Source of the DNA: Musicola paradisiaca NCPPB 2511
Lineage (GTDB): Bacteria > Pseudomonadota > Gammaproteobacteria > Enterobacterales > Enterobacteriaceae
Assembly (NCBI RefSeq): GCF_000400505.1
Contig: NZ_CM001857.1
Span: 2,408,257-2,472,256 of the forward strand
Direction of reading: 5' to 3'
Length of the DNA stretch: 64,000 nt
Part shown: positions 40,283-50,135 of the stretch, piece after piece
Position numbering within the stretch: the first letter of the stretch is position 1
How the letters are laid out: every line of letters begins with the position of its first letter
Position numbers and translations under genes: made by a program
The notes under the pieces: generated by a model
Seen by the model: only the letters and a program-made list of their open reading frames with translations
The model's database searches: none
What the model was told of the DNA's origin: nothing

Positions 40283-42502
40283 ATGACAGCATCAGAGCCA
40301 CGCGCTCCCATGGGACTCTACCGGCATATAACCAGCGACGACTGGTGTTATGACTGGAACGTGCCCCGTCAGGCTATCGGCGCGCAGTTATGTCAACTGC
40401 CTACGGATATGATGCGGCAAGGGCAAGCCGTACTGTTTCAGTTAAACAGCCTGCCCCGTTGCTTGTCCGCCCGTTTCCGGCAACGTTTTGAGTACCTGAA
40501 ACGACAGCATGGCCTGCAGCGTGCCTTCCGTTATTTACTGAATATCGTTCACGACCGTCTGTGGCCACGCATTCACGCCGTCCAGCGACAGTATTGCCTG
40601 GATACGACGGCGTCCTGCCGTCTGTTAAGTGAATCGGAGCATTATCACCAATTGCCGGATATGTCCGATAACCGACTGAGGCGGTTCGCCGCCCGTATCG
40701 CCGCGTTATTCAATGACGCCTATAACACGCTCAGTGAACATTTCCTGCAGCGCTATCCTGAAGCAGCGAACCAACAGCAGTTCAGTAACGACGTGCAACA
40801 AACGTTTTATGGCGAGTTATCCCACATGGCTCTCTCACTGCACATCACGCCGGTAAACTGGTCACATTACCAACGGAGCACCCTCACGTTGCCGCAGGCA
40901 TTTGCCGGGCTTATCCGGCTGGTCACGCCCCGATGGTGGGAACGCCAACTGCGAATACAACGCAACCGCTGGCGTGAAGCGCTGTTCATTGCCTGCGGCG
41001 AGGTTAATCGGGCGACGACCCCCTACATTAGCCGACAATCGCTATTAGATATTCGCGCCCGTCGTCTGGCGACCATGGATTATCTGAAGCGCTGTGAGCT
41101 GGAAAACATTCAAAACGGCGAACGAACCGACCTGCTCGATAAGGTAATGTCCAGCGTCGCTAACCCAGATATTCGGCGTATGGAACTGATGACGATCATC
41201 GCCGGTATAGAACGTTATGCCGCCACGCATAACCATATCGGCATGTTTATTACACTGACCGCGCCAGGCAAATACCATCCGACCCGTACCCGACCTGGCG
41301 GTCATCAGGTGGTTATGAACCGACAGTGGCTGCCCGAGTCTCCCTCCCCCAAAGCAACCCAGCGTTATCTGGTCAACCTATGGGGAAAGATCCGGACGGC
41401 GTTGAAAGACCGACGGCTCCCTCTCTATGGATTGCGTGTCGTGGAACCCCACCACGACGGCACCCCGCACTGGCATATGATGCTTTATTGCGATCCCGCA
41501 CAGCGAGCCGTCATCGTCGATATTCTGCGCCGTTACATTCTGCGTGATGAAGAAAACCTCACCGCCCGCCAAGCCGACGCCCGTTTTAACTGTCGCCATC
41601 TGAATAAAGGCGGTGCTGCGGCCTATATCGCCAAATATGTGGCCAAAAACATTGATGGTTATGCACTGGATAATGAAACCGACCATGAGACGGGCAAGCC
41701 GCTCAAAGATGTCGCTGCGGCCGTATCCGCCTGGGCATCGCTCTGGCGTATCCCTCAATTTCACTTCATCGGCCTGCCGACTTTGGGCGCTTATCGAGAA
41801 TGCCGCCGAATCCGCGCCCGTTCGTTAAGCAACCCGTTGGATGAACAGGCCGAAACGGTAAGAATCGCGGCGGACGCCGGCGATTTTGCGGCATACATCC
41901 ATGCCCAGGGCGGCGCCAATACCCCGCGTCAACAACAGGCAGTGCGCGTTGCCAGAGTCAATAGTCACCGCCTGAATGCCTATGATGAAACGATTACCCG
42001 AACCGTCGGCATTTTTTCATCCCATCGCGGCAGCCAGCATATTGTCGTCACCCGACCGGATGAGTGGCGTATCGTGCCTAAACAACCTCGACACGATGCT
42101 GAAGGCGATACGCGCACGCCTTGGAGTTCTGTCAATAACTGTGGGCGTCGAACATTCGGCAACCTATCAGGCGGTGTGCCGGATGCCACACAACGTGAAA
42201 GCGCAGACGAAAACAAGGAAGGCGGAATACAGTCTTTTACGTTTTCCCAGCCTGACAAGAAGCCGCTGGATAAAAAACCACCTGACGTATCCGTTTTTCA
42301 TGATATACCGCGAGCGCCATCGGCAAGATTGAGCTACCACCAACGCAACCATTTGGCATCACTGGCGCCACAGATGCAACAGCGCGGCATACATAGTTCC
42401 CGCTGGGAACGGGAAGCGCTGGCACGAGGAGCCAACGTAATTATTGATAGCCAACTCCTTGATGAATTTAAGAATAAGTCGATATCTGCTTTTGATGAAT
42501 AG
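40283..42502 (+). CDS. A: Replication initiation endonuclease gpA (HUH family)
   Basis: Site-specific nicking enzyme for rolling-circle replication of P2-like phages. 739 residues (P2 A is 761). The HUH motif is His396 and His398 in GTPHWHMML; the two catalytic tyrosines are Tyr448 and Tyr452 in AAYIAKYVAKN. The N-terminal half has the P2 A layout with a Trp/Arg-rich segment (RWWERQLRIQRNRWRE). The frame is intact, so replication initiation could still work. P2's origin lies inside gene A, so one may be present here. In full phages capsid genes would follow; here tail genes do. Confidence 0.94.
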   Translation: MTASEPRAPMGLYRHITSDDWCYDWNVPRQAIGAQLCQLPTDMMRQGQAVLFQLNSLPRCLSARFRQRFEYLKRQHGLQRAFRYLLNIVHDRLWPRIHAVQRQYCLDTTASCRLLSESEHYHQLPDMSDNRLRRFAARIAALFNDAYNTLSEHFLQRYPEAANQQQFSNDVQQTFYGELSHMALSLHITPVNWSHYQRSTLTLPQAFAGLIRLVTPRWWERQLRIQRNRWREALFIACGEVNRATTPYISRQSLLDIRARRLATMDYLKRCELENIQNGERTDLLDKVMSSVANPDIRRMELMTIIAGIERYAATHNHIGMFITLTAPGKYHPTRTRPGGHQVVMNRQWLPESPSPKATQRYLVNLWGKIRTALKDRRLPLYGLRVVEPHHDGTPHWHMMLYCDPAQRAVIVDILRRYILRDEENLTARQADARFNCRHLNKGGAAAYIAKYVAKNIDGYALDNETDHETGKPLKDVAAAVSAWASLWRIPQFHFIGLPTLGAYRECRRIRARSLSNPLDEQAETVRIAADAGDFAAYIHAQGGANTPRQQQAVRVARVNSHRLNAYDETITRTVGIFSSHRGSQHIVVTRPDEWRIVPKQPRHDAEGDTRTPWSSVNNCGRRTFGNLSGGVPDATQRESADENKEGGIQSFTFSQPDKKPLDKKPPDVSVFHDIPRAPSARLSYHQRNHLASLAPQMQQRGIHSSRWEREALARGANVIIDSQLLDEFKNKSISAFDE

Positions 42503-42600
42503 CGCATCATTCCATCACAGGTTCTGCACTTATAGGTTGACGAATATATCCGAATACAAAATACTGTATATAAATACAGTGATGTAATGGAAGAGGTACC

Positions 42601-42822
42601 GTGGAACAGACAGAAACAAAAGAGCTAACCCTGTCAAGGATTAGATTGATCTCTGATATGTCACTGATTTCACAATGTAATCCTGAAGAAATGAAAATCG
42701 CCATGTCACTGATCGCCGATTTATCGCACGGTGAAATTCCGGATAGTGATTATCAACAAATCCTGAAGGAATATGGTGATCTTCAGCGGTTGAGGACCTG
42801 GTTCGACCAACAGATGTTGTAA
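42601..42822 (+). CDS. Hypothetical small phage protein
   Basis: 73 residues from GTG 42601, with GAAGAGG five bases upstream. Acidic and helical (MEQTETKELTLSRIRLISDM, then LRTWFDQQML at the end). Not recognised. The base composition around it is lower in G+C than gpA. Confidence 0.55.
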   Translation: MEQTETKELTLSRIRLISDMSLISQCNPEEMKIAMSLIADLSHGEIPDSDYQQILKEYGDLQRLRTWFDQQML

Positions 42823-43362
42823 GGAGCAATAATGAGTGGCAGCCATCAGGATCCGTGCACACTGAATTATCAATGCCGTTTTTATTATTTCTTTCCACGT
42901 TTTTTATATTGTCGACAAACACAGTAAGTCTCTTTTTCCAGTGGTTGCATGAACGCTTACATAAAACAGCAAATGCCATATTTTTAACGATTTCACACAG
43001 GCTCGTTTACCTGACGGGTGCAGAACCGTGGTAACGGAACCTTTGACGGCAATTGATTTCGGTTTGTATTTTCACGATTACCCCAGATCGACAATCACCC
43101 CATTAATCGTGTTGGCGTTTCGATTAAGGTTAAGGAACTACCTTATGTAAATGGACTTGTTGCTCTTCCTCTGCATTAAACCAACCTCATCAAGGCACCC
43201 GGTCATTTCCCCCGGGTGCCTTCAGGCCACTAAAAATATCCTCACTCCCGACGCCGATGATTATCCAGCGATGGCACAACAAACCGAGATTGCCCGTATT
43301 GGCAGGCTCAGCAAGGATATGGTTTCAGAATCCCGAACTGCTCAATCACGTAAAGGTACCCA
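42823..43362. other. Gap between replication and tail genes (deletion scar?)
   Basis: 540 bases without a supported gene, at the place where P2 carries cos and genes Q to L. An inverted repeat GGCACCCGG (43194-43202)/CCGGGTGCC (43212-43220) without T-run is seen. Just before gene X an open stretch ends RKGTQ at its stop and overlaps the X start; it could be the tail end of a lost gene, but I cannot match it to P2 L. The loss of the capsid block probably happened here. Confidence 0.5.
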
Positions 43363-43566
43363 ATGAAAATTTACGCTCATCAGGACGATACGCTGGATCA
43401 AATCTGCTATCGCTACTACGGCAAAACACAAGGCATTGTCGAAACCTTACTGTCATCCAATCCGGGTCTGGCCGACCTGGGCCCACTATTGCCGCACGGG
43501 ACTGCGGTCGAATTACCGATTATTCAGACATCGTCCACCCGAGAAAGCGTCAATCTCTGGGAATAA
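43363..43566 (+). CDS. X: Tail protein gpX (LysM-like)
   Basis: 67 residues, the same length as P2 gpX. DDTLDQICYRYYGKTQGIVE, LSSNPGLADLG, PHGTAVELP and the C-terminal VNLWE follow P2 closely. Small tail protein with a LysM-like fold. Starts the retained tail block; in P2 gene Y and lysis genes come next, whereas here R follows after 45 bases. Confidence 0.95.
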   Translation: MKIYAHQDDTLDQICYRYYGKTQGIVETLLSSNPGLADLGPLLPHGTAVELPIIQTSSTRESVNLWE

Positions 43567-43611
43567 CGTCGCTGCCCACACCTGTTTTCCCCCTCTTTCA
43601 CAGGATATCTC

Positions 43612-44080
43612 ATGCAAAAACCTATCGACCTTCGGCAACGGCTTAATCAAGCGTTTCCTGCATTGGCGGCATCCCCCGAGGCCTTACAATTGCGGATTAA
43701 AAAGGGAAGCGTTGTCACCACGCCGGCACCATCACTGACGTTCGAATATCCAATATAACCTATTAATAAATATAGTTAATTTCTCTGACGATATTGATGT
43801 GCTATGCGTCACCCTTCTCTCCTGGCTACAGACTAACCAGCCGGATTTGTTCACGCGCGACAGCGCCAAACGGCGGGGAATTCGCTTTAAAACCCGGCCC
43901 AATACCGATGGCACTACTCATCTGACCGTATCGCTACGCCTGACGGAACGCCAACGGGTGCGTGAAGAGAATCAGACGCTCCACGTCACTTACTTACCCG
44001 AACCGCCGCCGCCGGAACCGGTTACTCGTCCTACGGCGCTGTATATCAATGGCGAATGGGTTAGTACATGGGCATCTTGA
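43612..44080 (+). pseudogene. R: Tail completion protein gpR with one frameshift
   Basis: P2 R (155 residues) ends the tail tube. The ATG at 43612 reads MQKPIDLRQRLNQAF to LTFEYP and stops at 43758. The following frame resumes YNLLINIVNFSDDIDVLC to the end, with LLSWLQTNQPDLF and PEPPPPEPVTRPTALYINGE matching P2. Removing one A from the AA at 43752-43753 restores exactly 155 residues. So this is a single +1 indel. Gene S, which follows R in P2, is absent from the 171-base gap after it. Confidence 0.88.
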
Positions 44081-44251
44081 GTTCGCAACCGGCGACGCAC
44101 ACGGCACGCGCCACCCAGCCCGATACACCGTTCACCATGACGGACAGCGTATTGAGCCGGTGGCGGCACGCCAACTTTGTCCCCGGTTGTGCCATCGTCA
44201 GCCCAATACCGATCGATTGTTTCCTCCAAAACGAAAACGCATGCTTCTCCT

Positions 44252-44893
44252 ATGAACACATACGACTATCTTTCAGAGATCCAACGCACCCTACGCAACC
44301 TGATTCGTATCGGTGTCGTCACGGACGTCGATACCCAGCAGGCGCGTTGCCGCGTACAAACCGGCGGCATCACCACCGGGTGGCTTAACTGGCTATCCCG
44401 CCGTGCGGGCAGCTCCCGTGAATGGTGGGCGCCTTCCACCGGTGAACAGGTGCTTTTGCTCGCCATCGGTGGAGAGCTCAACACCGCATTCGTACTGCCG
44501 GGTATCTACAGCAACCAGCATCCTGCGCCTTCGACGTCCGCTGATGCTTGCCATATCCAGTTCCCGGACGGCGCAGTGATGGAATATGAGCCCGCCACTG
44601 GCGCGCTCATAGTCGCCGGCATCAAAACAGCCAGCGTAACGGCGGCGGAATCTGTGGTCGTTACCACCAAAAATGTCACCGTCAATGCCATCGAACGCAT
44701 CACGCTCGCTACCCCCGAGGTTGTCTGCACCCACAAGCTGATCACTCAAACGCTTGAGGTTCAGCAGGGCGGCAGCATCACCGGCAATATGACCCACTCG
44801 GGCGGCAGCCTGACGTCTAATGGCATTGTGGCGCATACCCACCAGCACAGCGGCGTCCAGAGCGGCGGCGGCACAACAGGAGGCCCATTATGA
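44252..44893 (+). CDS. V: Baseplate spike protein gpV
   Basis: Membrane-piercing central spike of the contractile tail. 213 residues (P2 211). RCRVQTGGITTGWLNWLSRR, WWAPSTGEQVLLLA, GELNTAFVLPGIYS, FPDGAVMEYEP, the beta-helical repeats with TPEVVCTHKLITQTLEVQ and the iron-binding HTHQHSGVQ tip are all seen. The start MNTYDYLSEIQ at 44252 matches P2 MNTLANIQE. It overlaps W by four bases (ATGA). Confidence 0.95.
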   Translation: MNTYDYLSEIQRTLRNLIRIGVVTDVDTQQARCRVQTGGITTGWLNWLSRRAGSSREWWAPSTGEQVLLLAIGGELNTAFVLPGIYSNQHPAPSTSADACHIQFPDGAVMEYEPATGALIVAGIKTASVTAAESVVVTTKNVTVNAIERITLATPEVVCTHKLITQTLEVQQGGSITGNMTHSGGSLTSNGIVAHTHQHSGVQSGGGTTGGPL

Positions 44894-45237
44894 GCAGCAG
44901 CTATAGCGGCATGAACTGGGATACCGGCGTCAGTCGCAGCGATGTGGAGCATTTGCGCCAGAGCGTCCGCGATATCCTGACGACACCGCAAGGTAGTCGG
45001 GTTATGCGCCGCGAGTACGGTTCACTGCTTTCGTCATTAATTGATCAACCCCAAACCCCGGCGTTGAAGTTGCAAGTCCAGGCCGCCTGTTATGTCGCGT
45101 TGCTGAAGTGGGAACCTCGCCTGACCCTGACATCCCTCTCCATGGAGAGTCGTTATGACGGTCAGCTGCTTGTAGACATCACCGGCACCTACACCGATGC
45201 CAATACACCGCTTTCATTAACTATTTCAGTGAGTTGA
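44890..45237 (+). CDS. W: Baseplate wedge protein gpW
   Basis: 115 residues (P2 115). gp25-like baseplate protein with MNWDTG, DVEHLRQSVRDIL, GSRVMRREYGSLL and LIDQPQTPALKLQV as in P2. Starts inside the end of V. Confidence 0.95.
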   Translation: MSSSYSGMNWDTGVSRSDVEHLRQSVRDILTTPQGSRVMRREYGSLLSSLIDQPQTPALKLQVQAACYVALLKWEPRLTLTSLSMESRYDGQLLVDITGTYTDANTPLSLTISVS

Positions 45238-45241
45238 CATC

Positions 45242-46150
45242 ATGCCCATTATCGACTTAAGCCAGTTACCCTCACCCAGCGTAGTTGAAACGCTGGATTA
45301 TGAAACGCTGTACGACGAGCGCAAGAACACGCTGTTGTCGCTCTATGCCGACGACGAGTTGGAAGCGATATCCCGCACGTTGTCACTGGAATCGGAGCCG
45401 CTGACCAAACTGCTACAGGAAAACGCCTATCGTGAATTGTTGCTACGCCAGCGCATCAACGAAGCGGCGCTTTCCGGCATGTTGGCTTTCTCTCTCGGTA
45501 GCGACCTTGACCAGTTGGGCGCCAATGTCAACGTTTCACGTCTCACGATTACCGCAGCAGATACAACTTCGGTTCCACCGACCGACGCAGTCATGGAGTC
45601 CGATACCGATTTTCGGTTACGCATCCAACAGGCATATGAGGGGTTAAGCGTAGCGGGCCCCATCGGTGCCTATCAGTTTCATGGCCGCAGTGCCGATGGA
45701 CGGGTCGCTGATATTTCCGTCACCAGTCCCAGCCCGGCGCAAGTGCTGGTTTCCGTATTATCGCGCGAAAATGACGGGACGGCCGACGACGACCTGATCG
45801 CCATCGTCAACGCCGCGCTGAATGCCGAAGATGTCCGTCCGGTGGCGGATCGGGTTACGGTGCAATCCGCCAGAATAGTGAACTACACCGTTGACGCCTC
45901 CTTGTTCCTTTATCCGGGCCCGGAAGCTGAACCTATTCGCACGGCGGCAGAGCAGAAACTGCAAAGTTACATCAGTACGCAACATCGCTTAGGCCGTGAC
46001 ATTCGCCGTTCAGCTATTTTCGCAGCGCTGCACGTTGAAGGGGTTCAGCGCGTGGAGCTTACCCAGCCGGCTGCGGATATCGTGCTTGATGATACGCAGG
46101 CATCATATTGCACCCAATATACGCTGACGGTGGGAGGTACGGATGAGTAA
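45242..46150 (+). CDS. J: Baseplate protein gpJ
   Basis: 302 residues (P2 302). MPIIDLSQLPSPSVVETLDY, LTLESEPLTKLLQENAYREL-like segment, SDLDQLGANVNVSRLTI, VMESDTDFRLRIQQAYEGLS, GRVADISVTSPSPAQV and HRLGRDIRRSAIFAALHVEG all follow P2. Edge component of the baseplate. The end overlaps I by eight bases. Confidence 0.96.
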   Translation: MPIIDLSQLPSPSVVETLDYETLYDERKNTLLSLYADDELEAISRTLSLESEPLTKLLQENAYRELLLRQRINEAALSGMLAFSLGSDLDQLGANVNVSRLTITAADTTSVPPTDAVMESDTDFRLRIQQAYEGLSVAGPIGAYQFHGRSADGRVADISVTSPSPAQVLVSVLSRENDGTADDDLIAIVNAALNAEDVRPVADRVTVQSARIVNYTVDASLFLYPGPEAEPIRTAAEQKLQSYISTQHRLGRDIRRSAIFAALHVEGVQRVELTQPAADIVLDDTQASYCTQYTLTVGGTDE

Positions 46151-46754
46151 CAGCCCCCTCTTACCACCGGGCTCGTCGACGCTGGAACACAACGTCGCCG
46201 TCACCGGAGCCAGTCTGGAAAGCATCCCGCTGCCATTACGCCAGTTGTGGAATCCAGACCGCTGCCCGGTTGGGCTACTGCCCTATCTGGCCTGGGCGGT
46301 ATCGGTCGATCGTTGGGATGAAACATGGCCCGAAGCGACCAAACGCAGGGTTATCAAAAGCGCTTTTTTCCTTCATCGCCACAAAGGCACCGTCGGCGCA
46401 CTGCGCCGGGTGGTCGAACCGCAAGGCTATCTGATCCGCATCAAAGAGTGGTGGCAAACCGGAGATGCCCCAGGGACATTCAGGCTGGACATCGGCGTTC
46501 AGGAAAATGGAATTACCGAAGAGTCTTTTCGTGAACTGGAACGCCTGATCGCCGATGCCAAACCTGTCAGTCGGCATTTACTGGGCCTGAATATCACTCT
46601 GGATAGTCAAGGTACCGTTATCCTGGGGGCCAGCAGTTACAGCGGCGACGAACTGACCATCTACCCGTACTTCCCGGAAACCGTCATCGTCTCCGGCGAG
46701 GACGTTAACGGCGCCGCGCTGCATATCATCGACAGTATCAGTGTCAGCGGATAA
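46143..46754 (+). CDS. I: Baseplate/tail protein gpI
   Basis: 203 residues; P2 I is 176, so this has a longer C-terminus. LPPGSSTLEHNVA, PLPLRQLWNPDRCPVGLLPY, LAWAVSVDRWDE, VIKSAFFLHRHKGTVGALRR and EWWQTGDAPGTFRLDIGV are family features. In P2 fibre gene H follows within a few bases; here nothing phage-like follows for 4.4 kb. Confidence 0.95.
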   Translation: MSNSPLLPPGSSTLEHNVAVTGASLESIPLPLRQLWNPDRCPVGLLPYLAWAVSVDRWDETWPEATKRRVIKSAFFLHRHKGTVGALRRVVEPQGYLIRIKEWWQTGDAPGTFRLDIGVQENGITEESFRELERLIADAKPVSRHLLGLNITLDSQGTVILGASSYSGDELTIYPYFPETVIVSGEDVNGAALHIIDSISVSG

Positions 46755-47121
46755 GCGGCTTACCGCCGACAGAGACAACATCCGCGCTGCTTTTCCCCGT
46801 CTTGTGCGCACCGGTCACTGCCGGAAACGCCGGCGGGGAACCTCATTCCCGTGGATTAAACCATCCGATGAGGCTCATCCGCGCCGGGTTATTCCCGTCA
46901 AGGGCCTCGCCACACGCCGTCAATCTGATGAGTAATTGCATGTTGCAGCATCTCCCGCCCTCGCAATATCGCCGGTTGATAAAGGCTGACAGGTGTGTCA
47001 GCCGGCTGAGACGGTGCTTTTCCCACCGCCTGCAATGCTTCTCCGGCGATCCGGCTGTCATGTTACTGTCGTATTGGTTTCCTAATGTAAATGCAATTTT
47101 TACATCATCAGGACTACCACT
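46755..47121. other. Junction of tail block with bacterial genes
   Basis: 367 bases with no supported gene and no sign of the conserved N-terminus of P2 fibre protein H. A perfect hairpin GGCTGACA (46984-46991)/TGTCAGCC (46996-47003) without T-run is present. The recombination junction should lie here. Confidence 0.45.
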
Positions 47122-48477
47122 ATGCGTCTGCACTCATTGTTGTTTTCCGCTGTTTTCGCCACCGCCGCCGCACCAGCGGCCGACATTCACGCCGAACACT
47201 ACCAAATTGCATTCCCCAATCAGGATCGGGTTGCCTATCAGGGTGCCTGGAAAACGCGATTTCCTACCGGTTTCCCGATGGGGATCGGCTCAGGGCTGAC
47301 GTTTACCGGTCGGAACGGCAACCAGCTGACCTTTGTCACCGTCACGGATCGCGGGCCAAACGCCGATGCGCCCGCTTATCAAGGTCAGGAAGGCAAGATC
47401 TTCGCCGCCCCTGACTTTACGCCATCCATCATGACCCTCACCCTCGACGGCAATCAGGCGACAGCGTCCGCCCTGCATCCCTTACATGACGAAAAAGGGC
47501 CGGTCAGCGGCCTGCCCCTGCCGGCAACACTGGTGGGCAGCACACGCGAAGTCGCACTGAGCGACCAATTAAAGAAACTGCCGGACGACGCGCGTGGCGT
47601 GGATACAGAGGCCATTACGCCGGATGGCAGCGGCGGCTTTTGGCTCTCCGACGAATACGGCCCGTTCCTGCTCCATATCGCCGCTGACGGCAACATTCTG
47701 CAGAAATTCGGGCCCACTCCGGCTGATGGCGAAACCGGCATCGCCACCGGGTTGCCCAACATCATCAAATGGCGTCAGCCCAATCGTGGATTTGAAGGCG
47801 TTACTCGCCTGCCGGACGGCCGTATTTTGGCGGCGGTGCAAAGTACGTTGGATATCGACGGGAAGACGCGCGATAAAGCCCTGTTTACCCGGCTGGTCAG
47901 CTTCGATCCGGCGACGGGGAAAACCGCCATGTACGGCTACCCACTGGATCCGAGCCACTGGAAAAAGATGGGCGACGCCAAAATCGGCGATATCGTCGCG
48001 CTAAAGAATCATCAAATACTGGTTATCGAACAGGGCGCCGACAAGGACAAAGTCATGCACAACCTGATTTATCGGGTTGATTTTGGCGATGCCAGCGATC
48101 TGACCACTTTCGATCAACAGCAACCTGCCGAATGGAACGATGCCGCTACCCTGGCCAGTCGGGGAATTCGGCTGGCTGACAAACAGCAAATCGTCGATTT
48201 GCGGGCACTGGGTTGGGAGCCGGAAAAAGCGGAAGGGTTGGCATTGATTGACGCCAGTACGCTGGCCGTGACCAATGACAATGACTTCGGCCTGCAATCC
48301 GTCCTGACGCATCCGGCGAATGGCGTAAAGAAAATCGGCAGCTACCAGGCCAACGCTGAAGGCACTTTATCGTTGGAGGGCAAAGCCACCCAGGCGGGTG
48401 TTGAACTGGAACCGCTGTCCAGCGACGAAGCCGCCAGCCAGCTCTGGATCATTCACCTCCCCCAACCGCTGAAATAA
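47122..48477 (+). CDS. Secreted phytase-like esterase (PF13449-type)
   Basis: 451 residues with a signal peptide (MRLHSLLFSAVFATAAAPAA, likely cut near AA-DIHA). Beta-propeller-like protein with VTDRGPNADAP, DTEAITPDGSGGFWLSDEYG, NRGFEGVTRLPDGRI and AEGLALIDASTLAVTNDND, as in the esterase-like phytase family. Periplasmic or secreted; the substrate is not known, and phosphoester hydrolysis is inferred from the family. A bacterial rather than phage gene, lying inside the tail operon in the same direction. Confidence 0.85.
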   Translation: MRLHSLLFSAVFATAAAPAADIHAEHYQIAFPNQDRVAYQGAWKTRFPTGFPMGIGSGLTFTGRNGNQLTFVTVTDRGPNADAPAYQGQEGKIFAAPDFTPSIMTLTLDGNQATASALHPLHDEKGPVSGLPLPATLVGSTREVALSDQLKKLPDDARGVDTEAITPDGSGGFWLSDEYGPFLLHIAADGNILQKFGPTPADGETGIATGLPNIIKWRQPNRGFEGVTRLPDGRILAAVQSTLDIDGKTRDKALFTRLVSFDPATGKTAMYGYPLDPSHWKKMGDAKIGDIVALKNHQILVIEQGADKDKVMHNLIYRVDFGDASDLTTFDQQQPAEWNDAATLASRGIRLADKQQIVDLRALGWEPEKAEGLALIDASTLAVTNDNDFGLQSVLTHPANGVKKIGSYQANAEGTLSLEGKATQAGVELEPLSSDEAASQLWIIHLPQPLK

Positions 48478-48683
48478 CTGATCAGTTAACGCGACGGGCC
48501 AACGGGGCGGCTACGAGAGGTTAGGCGCCCCTAACCCAGGTTGTAAATGGCGGGTTGACCAATCACGGCTTGCTTTCACTGCACAGATAAAATTTATTCC
48601 CATCACCGTATTTCCCTATCGGCAATTATTGTTTACAGTGTAAGCCATTATGAACATCTTGCTGCACTGTTGGAGAATAAAGC

Positions 48684-50026
48684 GTGACGGGTTCTACCGC
48701 AATCGACGTTCGCCAGTTGATTAATCAACGCCCCCTTGGTTCTTATCAGAAACTGATTGTTTTTCTGGCTTTTTGCATTATCGCCCTTGATGGCATGGAC
48801 ATCGCACTGATGGGGTTTATCGGCCCCTCGCTGAAAGCCGCCTGGGGGATCAGCAACGCCGAGCTGGCCGTGGTCATCAGTTCGGCGCTGATCGGCCTGG
48901 CCGTCGGCGCCATGGTTTCAGGCCCGCTGGCTGACTGGAAAGGCCGCAAGGCGATTATTGTGTTCAGCGTGTTGATGTTCGGCCTGTGGACCCTGATGGC
49001 CGCTTACTCGCAAAATTTACAGCACCTGGTGATATTCCGTTTTCTGACCGGTCTGGGGCTCGGTGCCGCCATGCCGAACGTCGGTACGTTAATCTCCGAA
49101 TTCGCGCCGGAAAAAAGGCGTTCATTTATTATTACAGTCGTCTTCTGTGGCTTCAGTTTCGGCGCCGCCAGCGGCGGCTTCGCGGCATCCTGGATGATCC
49201 CTCACTGGGGTTGGCCGTCCGTCTTTTGGCTGGGTGGCATTCTGCCGCTGCTGCTGACGCCGTTTCTGTTGTGGAAACTGCCGGAGTCCGTTCGCTTCCT
49301 AGTGACCAGACGCGCCTCATCACAACACATTCATCGTGTTATCGAGAAAGTCGCACCCGGCGTCAGCACAGCGGACAGTCAGTTCGTCATGCCTTCATCC
49401 GAGAAAAACCGGGGTTCTCGGTTCAACTGGTGTTGTCGAAGTCTTATCGTTTTGGCAGCGTTATGCTGTGGGGAGGCTATTTCTGCGGCATGTTTATGGT
49501 GTACCTGCTCGGCAGTTGGCTGCCGACAGTGATCAAGGACGCTGGCATGAGCGTCACCGAAGCCACCGTGATCACCGCGCTCTATCAGGCGGGAGGCATG
49601 TTCGGCTCCCTGTTCGCCGGCTGGCTGATGGATCGTATCAATCCGCATCTGGCGCTGGGTGCCATCTACGCCGTCGGCGGCATGGCAACGGCGTTGCTCG
49701 GCATATCGAATAGTACCGTCCTGCTGGCGTTAATCGCCTTCGGCAGCGGGTTCTGCCTCAACGGCGCCAACACCGGGATGAACGCTCTCTCGGCTCGCTA
49801 TTACCCGACAGAAGCCCGCGCGACCGGCGCCGGTTGGATGCACGGCATCGGGCGTTTCGGCGCCATTATGAGCGCCTTCGTGGGTGCTCAGATGGTGAAT
49901 ATGGGATGGGGGTTGGTGGTTATGTTCGCCATACTGTCGCTGCCGGCATTTCTCACGTCGGCGATGATTCTGGCCAAAGGCCAGTTCAGCCAGACTCGTC
50001 CCGCCGTACTCGAGGCCGCCTACTGA
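48684..50026 (+). pseudogene. Aromatic-acid/H+ symporter (MFS, AAHS type), frameshifted
   Basis: Twelve-segment transporter related to PcaK, MhpT and BenK, for import of aromatic acids such as those from plants. GTG start at 48684 with GGAG eight bases upstream; AIDVRQLINQRPLGSYQ is a typical AAHS N-terminus, followed by LIGLAVGAMVSGPLADWKGRK and LTGLGLGAAMPNVGTLISE. After MPSSEK near 49404 the frame changes at an A5 run (49404-49408). One more A would continue as KPGFSVQLVLSKSYRFGSVM through the second six segments to 50026. As written, the protein stops at 49532 after 282 residues. Confidence 0.88.
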
Positions 50027-50074
50027 CCGCTGAACCATTACCGCCTCCCCGGCAAGTGGTTTGGGGATGACAAT

Positions 50075-50105
50075 CATAACAACGCCCGGTTCGCGGCGTT
50101 GTTAT
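50075..50105. terminator. Shared hairpin between the MFS gene and smrA
   Basis: CATAACAACGCC (50075-50086) pairs perfectly with GGCGTTGTTATG (50094-50105). It lies between convergent genes; T-runs are weak on both sides, but the 12-bp stem is strong. Confidence 0.65.
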
Positions 50106-50135
50106 GTTGTCTCATTGACAGAGCGCCGTACTAAA

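Noticed and set aside
44068-44388. 106-codon frame in the place of tail gene S
   Set aside because: Does not resemble P2 S and overlaps gene V by over 100 bases.
46802-47299. 165-codon frame across the junction after gene I
   Set aside because: Runs into the phytase-like gene in another frame, with Cys/His-rich composition typical of non-coding sequence.
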